Assembly (NCBI RefSeq): GCF_050624435.1 | Contig: NC_134546.1 | Location: 18,189,001 to 18,253,000, forward strand | From: Tenrec ecaudatus | Taxonomy: Eukaryota > Chordata > Mammalia > Afrosoricida > Tenrecidae | Length of the DNA stretch: 64,000 bases | Direction: 5' to 3' | Shown here: positions 56,943-64,000 of the stretch, one piece after another | Layout: each line of letters starts with the position of its first letter | How positions within the stretch are numbered: the first letter of the stretch is position 1 | Notes under the pieces: model-generated | What the model saw: only the letters and a program-made list of their open reading frames with translations | The model's database searches: none | What the model was told of the DNA's origin: nothing | Made by a program: the position numbers and the translations under genes

Positions 56943-57960
56943 GTTTTGTTTCTTGACTGCTGCTTCTGTAAGCATTGATTGTAGAAATAAGCAAGATGAA
57001 ATTCTTGACAACTTCAGTCTTCCCCCCACTTATCCTGTTACCTATTAGTCCAGTTGTGAGGATTTGGGTCTTCATTACCTTGAGTTGTCATCTACCCTGA
57101 AAACTGCAATCCTTGGTCTCCATCAGCAAGTGCTTAAAGTCCTCCTCACTTTCACATGCAAAGTTGGGTCATCTGCATATCGCACATTGTTAAGAAGTCT
57201 TCCTCCAACCCTGATATTGCATTCTTCCCCACATAATCCCACTTCTCAGATGATTTGCTCAGCACACAGATTGATTTAGTATGGAGAGAGGACACTATCC
57301 TGACACACCTTTCCTGATTTCCTGAGCCACGTGAGAGCTCCACATGAGCACAGTTCAGTGTTCTGGGATCCCCATTCTTCTCCAGGTTGTTCATAATTTA
57401 TTATCTATATAAGCAAATCCCTCTGCATAGTCAATAAAAGACAGGTAAACGTCTTTCAAGTATTTTCTGCTTTCAGCCAAGATTCATCTGATGTCCGGAA
57501 TATCCCTTGTCCATGTCATCTTCTTTTTCAGCAATGCCCTGTCTCTGTGTTGCTGCAACTGGTTTGGAATGATCTTTAGTAAAGTTTTACTTGCACGTGA
57601 TATTAATGATATTGCTAGTTTCTGCAGTCTGTTGGATCAGAATCACCTCACTTTGGAATGTGCACATATATGGATCTCTTTCAGTCAGCTGGCCAGTTAG
57701 CTGTCTTCCAAATGTCTTGGCACGGTTGAGTGAGTGCCTCCAGCATTGCATTTGCTCACCGAATTGGTTTCCTGTCGGTTCCTGAAGCTTTGGTTTTTGC
57801 CAATGCTTTCTGGGCAGCTCAAGCGTACTCTATCAACACCATTGGTTCTTTATCACACCCCATCTCCTAGAATGGTTGAGTTGACCACTTCTTGTATACA
57901 GTGGCTGTGTGAATTTCTTCCATCTTCTTTTGGACCAAGCCCTGGGGCAGATTTAAATAC
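56943..57960 (-). mobile_element. RTE/BovB LINE RT region, antisense
   Basis: It starts one base after the sense copy's 3' end and reads inverted: cttgactgctgcttctgtaa, aatccttggtctccatcagc, tcatctgcatatcgcacatt, gacaggtaaacgtctttcaa, ggatctctttcagtcagctg. The minus-strand frame shows NAISGLEEDFL. It is diverged and broken. Confidence 0.8.
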
Positions 57961-59784
57961 ATAATGAAGGAAACATTTTTTTCTGTGATTAAACTAAAGA
58001 TAGATAATGAATATTCCTGAGGGAGGGTTTTGGCACAAGACCACTGCCAGAAATTTCTGTAGTAGCCTCAGGGAATGTTTTTAGATAATGACCTTATGGT
58101 CACTCTGTCAACACCCTCCTAGTCACGTATTTAAACTGGTGAATCCAAAGAACCCATATTCGTGGTTTTCAACTAATCACTGTCAAGATCCCTCCCTCTC
58201 CACTTTCCAGTCATCCGGTCTGTAGCTTCGCTGGCCTGCAACCTCCGAACCGGAATGCCATACCTTTAGTTCTTGGTTTACCTCATCGATCTTCCTGCTA
58301 CTCCAGCATGTCGGAGCATGGGACTTCACTTTGTGAGATCAGATGTGTCCCCAGTTTGAATGGCTTTGAGCCTTCGTAAGCTCTGCCTGTGTGGTCACTG
58401 CATCCGTGGATGTCTACGAGAGCTCCGAGGAAGAGAGAACACAACCTGCAGCACAGGATCAAGCCACGCAGACCGCCCCCAGGCAGAAGGTGAGAGCAGG
58501 AGCCAGAAAGGAAACTTACCAGAGATCCAGGAGGAGCATTTTAAAAATGCAGAACCACAGATGTGGGAAGAAATTGGTGGTAATAAATAAGAGAGGAGAT
58601 GGAAGGCCCCAAGTCTCTTCCCCAAAACATAGCCGGACATTTTCCACTTCATTCAGTTACATTGCCCCAAATTCTACTCATTATTCCTTCTGAATTAGTA
58701 AGAATTCAGGGAGTACCCCTAAAATTATTGCCCTGAGATAATCTTTCAATCTTAAACCCCAAGTAGCCCCTGAGGTGTTCTGAAACCAAGTCGCTCATAA
58801 AGAATGTATTGAGCATTATGGTCTCTGTGGGATCCCACTGACAACAGCCACGGAAAAGATTAGATGGGAACCTTAGGGAGCAGGGAGTGGATGTTGGCGG
58901 GAGAGGAAGGAGGAGGGAGAAGGGGTGCATGGCTCCAAGTGTGCCACCAATGCTACTGGGTGGTCCACACAGAATTGATCTCGCGTGTGTTTGCTGTGCT
59001 TACTCTCGACGCTAGAAATAAGAGATACGTGTTTTAAAAAGGAGTGAGGTATTAATGTTATTTCTCACCATAATCTGAATTAGTTTCTTAATCGGATTGC
59101 TTTCCTCTCAGTCCTTAGTATCAATCTATGGAGGTAGTAGATGTTTTTATTGGAAGGGCCGAATGTCGGGGAAGTGGGAAGTCATTTGAGAGCTCTGATT
59201 GCGTGCAGGGGACCGTGTGAGGTCTTTGTTTGAATCGCCACAAGGCTGGATGAGACCACTGGGTTGACGAATAAGGAAAAGGGCGTCGAAGAGGCTGGGG
59301 GAAAGAAGGATGGAGCAAAGGCAATGGAAGCAGGCCGGGGACAATTTGCAAATCTTCTCAGAGAAAGGATGCTGATTTTCCCTTTCTATCCACAGACTAA
59401 ATGAAAAGCGACTTTTTTTTTTAAACAAAATTGGGAGGAGACAGGATAGAAAGAATGCCGATGATTACCATGATGATAATGATGATGATAATAAGGTACT
59501 TAACATGTGCCAGACACTGTGCAAATTAAACATCCAATCCTCCAAGCCACGCAAAGAGAAAGACAGATCCTCTCTGTTTGACAGGAGAGGAGCCAGGTGT
59601 GCCCTGTTAGCTTGCCTGCCCTGAGGTCCACAAAATCTGGGGTTGCAGACTCGGGGGGGCAGGGAGGGTGGAGGTAAGAAACAGCCTCTCCATTTGAAAG
59701 CCCTTACCTCACCCCCCACCATCCCATGCCTGACCAGGGGAGAACAAGCATATGAACTGGGCAATGGATTTGGTTTTTCTTATT
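57961..59784. other. No gene recognised
   Basis: A 100-codon open frame at 58391-58693 has no similarity that I recognise, and splice signals are not convincing. The rest looks like old unique or unrecognisable repeat sequence, with an ATG/ATA-rich patch near 59465-59495. Confidence 0.4.
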
Positions 59785-60438
59785 AAAAAACAGTTCATTT
59801 TTTAGAGCAGTTCTAGGTTTATAGAAAAGTTACATCAATAGACCGAGTTCCCACAGCCCAACTTGCGCCCAGGCACATCCTTCCTCCTGTTAACATCTTG
59901 CGTTTCTGTGATACATTGTCCACAGTAGGACCAGCAATGAAACATTGTTACTCGCTCAAGTCCCTAGCTCACATAGGGGTTCATTCTGGGTGTTGTACAG
60001 GCTTGTGGGTTCTGATGCACGTTTTTGAGTCAGCACAACAGTATTCTACAGAACAGCTCCACTGCCCTGAAAATGCAGTGTTCCATTTAGTCATCCCTGC
60101 CCATGCCCTGGAGCCTCTGACAACCATGTATCTTTTTACTGGCTCTATAGCTTTCCCTCTTCAGACTGACATATAGCTGGAGTCACACAGGGTGTAGCTT
60201 GCCCAGACTGCCTTCATAGATGTAGTTGTATGCATTTAAGGGTCTTCCGGGGCTTTTCATGGCTCATCTTTTTATATTGCTGAATACTAATATACTCTTT
60301 TGTATGGATGGACACGTTTATCCATTCACTATTTTAAGAAATATTTTTGGGTAGTTAGAAATAAAACTGTAGAAATATCTGTATGCAGATTTTTATGTGG
60401 ACACAAATTTTCATCTCACTTGGGCAAATACCGTAGAG

Positions 60439-60629
60439 CAGTGGTTCTCATCCTTCCTAATGCCGCAAACCTTTAATACAGTTCCTCATGTGGTGGTGAC
60501 CCCAACCATAAAATTATTTTCATTGCTACTTCATCACTATGATTTTGCTACTGTTATGAATTGGGCAACCCCTGTGAAAGGGTCGTTCAACCCCCAAAGG
60601 GGTCGAGACCCACAGGTTGAGCACCTCTG
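60439..60629 (+). mobile_element. SPIN-type hAT DNA transposon (non-autonomous, internally deleted)
   Basis: 191 bp with inverted ends: left cagtggttctcatccttcct, and right, read inverted, cagaggtgctcaacctgtgg. The inner bodies (tttaatacagttcctcatg, accataaaattattttc, cctgtgaaagggtcgttc, cccaaaggggtcgagaccca) match my memory of the SPIN_NA family closely. The middle is shortened relative to that consensus. Flanks ccgtagag (60431-60438) and tcttagag (60630-60637) are a worn 8-bp duplication of the hAT TAGA type. SPIN elements are non-coding here and moved by a hAT transposase. It is inserted in an older L1. Confidence 0.88.
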
Positions 60630-60676
60630 TCTTAGAGCATGATTGATAGCTCAAATGGTCAGCCTATGTTTAGCTT

Positions 60677-60863
60677 AAGGAGCCCTGGTGAAGGAAGCGG
60701 GTTATCAGTTGGGCTGTTAGTCACAAGGTCAGCAGTTCAAATCCACCAGTTTCTCCATGGAGAAAGATGAGGCTGCCTACTCCCAGAAACCCGAGGGAGC
60801 AGTTCTACACTATCCTGTGAGGTCACTTTGAGTCAGAATGGAGTCACTCGCAGTGGGGCACAA
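60677..60863 (+). mobile_element. AfroSINE inside the L1
   Basis: Sense copy of the Afrotherian tRNA-derived SINE, from ggagccctggtgaagg through the box-B-like ggtcagcagttcaaatcc to tgagtcagaatggagtcac. It splits the L1 match, and gtttagctt / gttgagctt at its borders (60668-60676, 60864-60872) look like a target duplication with one change. Confidence 0.8.
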
Positions 60864-60940
60864 GTTGAGCTTTGTAAGAAACAGCCAAGGCGTTTCCCCA
60901 CCATGGGTACTCCATTTCTACCTTCCCAGCGGGAAGGATG

Positions 60941-62329
60941 AGGCGGTGGTGCTTTTCATCCCATGTAGTACTCATGCCTTCACTTGGCAGGAGGAAAAGA
61001 GGGGCACTACCTAGCCCGTTTACATGCACCTCCATGGAGGAGGGAAAGTGACCACAACCATGGCTCTGTCTTGTCTCTAGACCTGGGAGCCCTTGTGGTA
61101 TGAACACTGAATCTGAAGCCTGAAGACCTCACAGATGACCTTGAGCAAGGACAACCTTCCTCTCTGGCCATACCTTCCCCAACTGCATGAGGAAGGCACT
61201 GGGTTAGAGTTAAATATCTGAGGCCCCTCCCACCTTGAAAGCAATACATTTCTAGAACCTGGTGGCGGGGTGTGGCAAATTACGATCTCTCTCTCCCACT
61301 GCATATGTTCCAGAGCATGGTATTTTGGGTATAAATATGCCAATGTCTGCTGTCTGTAGATGTGTGTTCTAGCTATATGACTAAACCTTGGGTTGTTTGT
61401 GGGTAAATAAGGGATGCTCCTCCATTTCCTCCAGGAGAGGCCAAATGGCTCTCGGGGGAGTGAACTGTGAAAGCCCTGACTCAAAGTGTGGCAGGAGGGC
61501 AAATGACTCCAAATAGGTTTCAGTCTGTAGTCATTCCTGGGTGTCGTTCATAGTTTTGTTTGAGGCCCTTTTACAACCAAATCTAATTCAGTCTTCGCAT
61601 TGAGTCTGCGAAACCAACGCCGGCTTTTACAGAGGAGGAATCAACACTCAGAGACTGAGTGACTTGTTGAAGAGGCAGAGCCGGAGCAGGGCTAACATCT
61701 AGGCTTCCAGCAGTGTTCAAAAGGGTCTGGTGTTGTGGTTAAGTCAAAGTGGGGAACCTCTGGCTGAAAGATGCCCGGCTGATGTGTCTGCTCTGTTCCC
61801 ATCTCTAGTAGCTGCAAAGTCATCTAATGCAAATCACAGCTTCTGAGACTTAAATAGCTGGTTGAGGAGCCACCAATGGTGAATAATGAGAATGTCAGAG
61901 GGCATTGTTAAGAAGGAATAATATTTTGGAGCCTGTGACAAGATGTGAAGGATGGTTCCCAACTCTTCTCAGAACGGAAATCTCCCTTTCTCAGGACTCC
62001 ATTCTTCCATAAAGCAGGGATATGATCCGATCATGTCTCGGGAGTCTTGTGAGAATGCATGGAGATCATTCGGTGAAAATAACTTTGAAGCCACACCAAA
62101 GTTTATCCTTTCAGCCATTCAACAAACCAGCGTCTGTTGAACACTGACAATATCCCAACCTCGGAGCGGAGAGAACACGAAAACAAAAAGACACGAGCAG
62201 CTCAAGGTCACTGTGGTCTTCCCTCTGCGCTCTTTGTTGCTTCTTGTCTCAGGCTGGGTGAGGTGCAGTGAGCTGGATCTTGAGGGCAAGCAGGATCCAG
62301 CTCGTGGCGATCTCCCGTCTAGCACTGCG
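60941..62329. other. No gene recognised
   Basis: No exon-like frame, RNA gene or confident repeat was seen. Confidence 0.4.
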
Positions 62330-62960
62330 AGTCCTGTTCCCTCCTCACCGTCGCTGGTGTGTTTGAACTCAGAGCTGCAGCGATCGTGTCCACCCATCTC
62401 TCGGAGGGTTTCTCTCAATTTGCTGATCCTCTAGCAAGTAGGATGTCCTTTGCTAGTGAAGGCTCGTGTGGAGGGTGTGTCCAAAGGAAACGAGACTTCG
62501 TGCTTCTCGGGAACATTACTGCTGTCCGTCCTCTTGGTTTGGTTGTTCTTTTTTCGGTCTGTGGTGAATTCAATATTCTTTGCCAACACTGTAGTCATTG
62601 CGCAGCGTTTGCCCACAAAGACCGCACGTGCATCAGGCACACCCTTTCCTTGTCACCGGTGTCTGTGCTTTGCGACGCTCTACAGAGGTCTTTTGCAGCA
62701 GATTTCCCCGACACGATTCCTTACTTGTTTTTTTGATGGCAGCTTTGGTGGGGACTGATTCAAGTAGAATGAAATCTTTGACGATTTCAGTTTCTTCACC
62801 GTTTATCCAATCAGTTGTGAGGCTGTTTTCTTCATGCTCAGGTGCAATCCATCTTGGAAGCAGGAGGCTCTCACCTTCAAGTAGGTGCTCAAGTTGTCAT
62901 CAAAAGCGCTGCAGGGAATTCTTGGGGCAGCTTCACCCCCAGGTGTATTTTGAGCCAGTG
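62330..62960 (-). mobile_element. RTE/BovB LINE 3' half, antisense
   Basis: Inverted RTE landmarks: gaattcaatattctttgcca, aggtcttttgcagcagattt, tagaatgaaatctttgacga, tcagttgtgaggctgttttc, ggtgcaatccatcttggaag. It is old, with many changes. Confidence 0.7.
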
Positions 62961-63319
62961 GAGGCTCCCTCTGTAGTAGCTCATGTTACACAATAGTATT
63001 CGCTTACTGTGATTACATGGCTTTAGATGCTGAAGAGACAATGGTGAACAAACATGGAGCTCAGTCCACTGGGGAAAGCAGACATTAGAAATTTTATATT
63101 CAAAACCATTGCAGGGGTGTTATAGGAGCAGAGGCATGGAACCCAGTTTAGAACACATCTCTAAAGAGGGAACATGAAACTGAGATGCCCAAGGATGAGA
63201 AACCAGCTGCAGGACCGTGGGTTCTTTCTATCTGGTCTTTCCAGCCCTGGCCATGTAACTCTCACAAACGACTGGCTGGGCCTATGCGAATAAGGTGCTG
63301 GGGCCCTGGAGGTGCTGTT

Positions 63320-63446
63320 GCAGTGGGTTCAAGGCCAACAGTCGCTCGAGGGAGATGAAGCAGGCCTGCTCCTGTGAAGACTGACAGCCTCAGAAGCTGC
63401 ACAATGTCAGAAGGTTGCTGTGAGTCAGAACTGACGCGATGGCAGG
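63320..63446 (+). mobile_element. AfroSINE fragment, sense
   Basis: The tail portion gttgctgtgagtcagaactg acgcgatggca is clear; the head is not found. Confidence 0.6.
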
Positions 63447-64000
63447 GGGGCGGGTTTAGATGTACCCAGGGGATTTGTCGGTTTGGCTATCCTGCCAGGC
63501 TTATAAGGGGCTGAGTGGGATCTCACTGTCATCAAAAATGAAACCCAACAGCCACAGAATACATCCTCTGGACTTGAGGTCCCTACGCTGAAAACCTCCC
63601 GGACTGGGAGATGAAGAGTTGGAGCACTGGAGTGGAACGAGGCAGCATGAGGACGAGCAAGGCAGCACCAGTACAAGTGGTGGGAACCAGGAGACCAGAC
63701 TGGAGGGAGGCGGCTGCCTGGCTTCCCAGTCATGAAGGGAGGTGGATGTGGAGGACTCACCAGCCCACAGAGCAAGGTAGCTGTGGTGGGCATCCTGGTC
63801 CACCATGCAAGACGGCTACAGTGGGCTCACTGACCCACGCTGTGAACCAGCTCAGCAGCTTCAGGCAGAGGCTTGCTGGTAGAGTGGGGTTACAGCTAAA
63901 GAGGGGGCAGGCTGAGAGAGGGCCTGAAGGGCACAGCCGAGAGGGGGCCTGCCATAGTTATGCTGAAATGTTGGAAGTTGTCCAGACTGACAAGCTATAT
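63447..64000. other. Window end, no gene recognised
   Basis: The stretch has a repeat-like look (agagggggcaggctgagaga and cgagagggggcctgccatag near 63900-63955), but I could not assign a family. Confidence 0.35.

Larger units (their letters stand above)
59785..60940 (-). mobile_element. Ancient L1 LINE 3' part, antisense, host of nested insertions
   Basis: The plus strand reads as the reverse complement of a mammalian-wide L1 ORF2 end and 3' UTR. Recognisable pieces are ttatattgctgaatactaat, tttatccattcactat, tatgtggacacaaattttca and ttgggcaaatac. The match resumes after the SPIN copy (gcatgattgatagctcaaat) and again after an AfroSINE (gctttgtaagaaacagccaa). It is heavily diverged, so old. 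Confidence 0.75.

Noticed and set aside
58391-58693. 100-codon open frame with acidic and basic patches
   Set aside because: No recognisable domain, no supported splice sites and no conserved motif; not called as a gene.
60397-60642. 81-codon open frame over the SPIN copy
   Set aside because: It is non-coding transposon sequence. Non-autonomous SPIN elements encode nothing.

Overview
The window is eukaryotic nuclear DNA from a placental mammal, and the repeats point to Afrotheria, most likely a tenrec. Split genes with GT-AG introns, CpG islands and AATAAA signals show it is mammalian. About twenty copies of the tRNA-derived Afrotherian SINE (AfroSINE head 'gagccctggtgg', tail '..gagtcgg..cgactcgatggc') and a dense cluster of RTE/BovB-type LINEs indicate Afrotheria. 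A SPIN-type hAT element at 60439-60629 narrows this to tenrec, the afrotherian in which SPIN is known. The species call is inference.

Layout. 224-4044 (+): ATRAID, exons 2-7, with the signal-peptide exon lying before the window. 4480-4819: CpG-rich CAD promoter with GC boxes and two CACGTG E-boxes. 4820-25734 (+): complete CAD gene, 44 coding exons, 2227 codons, every junction in frame. 25960-37380: intergenic, with AfroSINEs, several 3' ends of one LINE-like family and an orphan CpG island near 34 kb. 38047-44313 (-): complete SLC30A3 (ZnT3), 8 coding exons, 390 codons, convergent with CAD, with a CpG-island promoter at 43.7-44.6 kb. 48999-49418 (+): an intact RPL36 retrocopy. 49.5-64 kb: a gene-free, repeat-dominated region with sense and antisense RTE copies side by side (51.0-58.0 kb) and a nested L1/SPIN/AfroSINE stack (59.8-60.9 kb).

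The order ATRAID-CAD-SLC30A3 matches the conserved mammalian block (human 2p23). CAD makes the trifunctional cytosolic enzyme for the first three steps of pyrimidine synthesis. ATRAID is a small single-pass membrane glycoprotein. SLC30A3 loads zinc into synaptic vesicles. They are neighbours, not a pathway.

Points worth a second look: a two-residue gain in the CAD synthetase domain, the SPIN element and its nesting order, a 41-bp SINE head with perfect 17-bp target duplications, a 64-bp mariner-like hairpin in a CAD intron, inverted RTE pairs, and the orphan CpG island. I saw no new gene system. Homology statements rest on remembered family sequences, with no database search.
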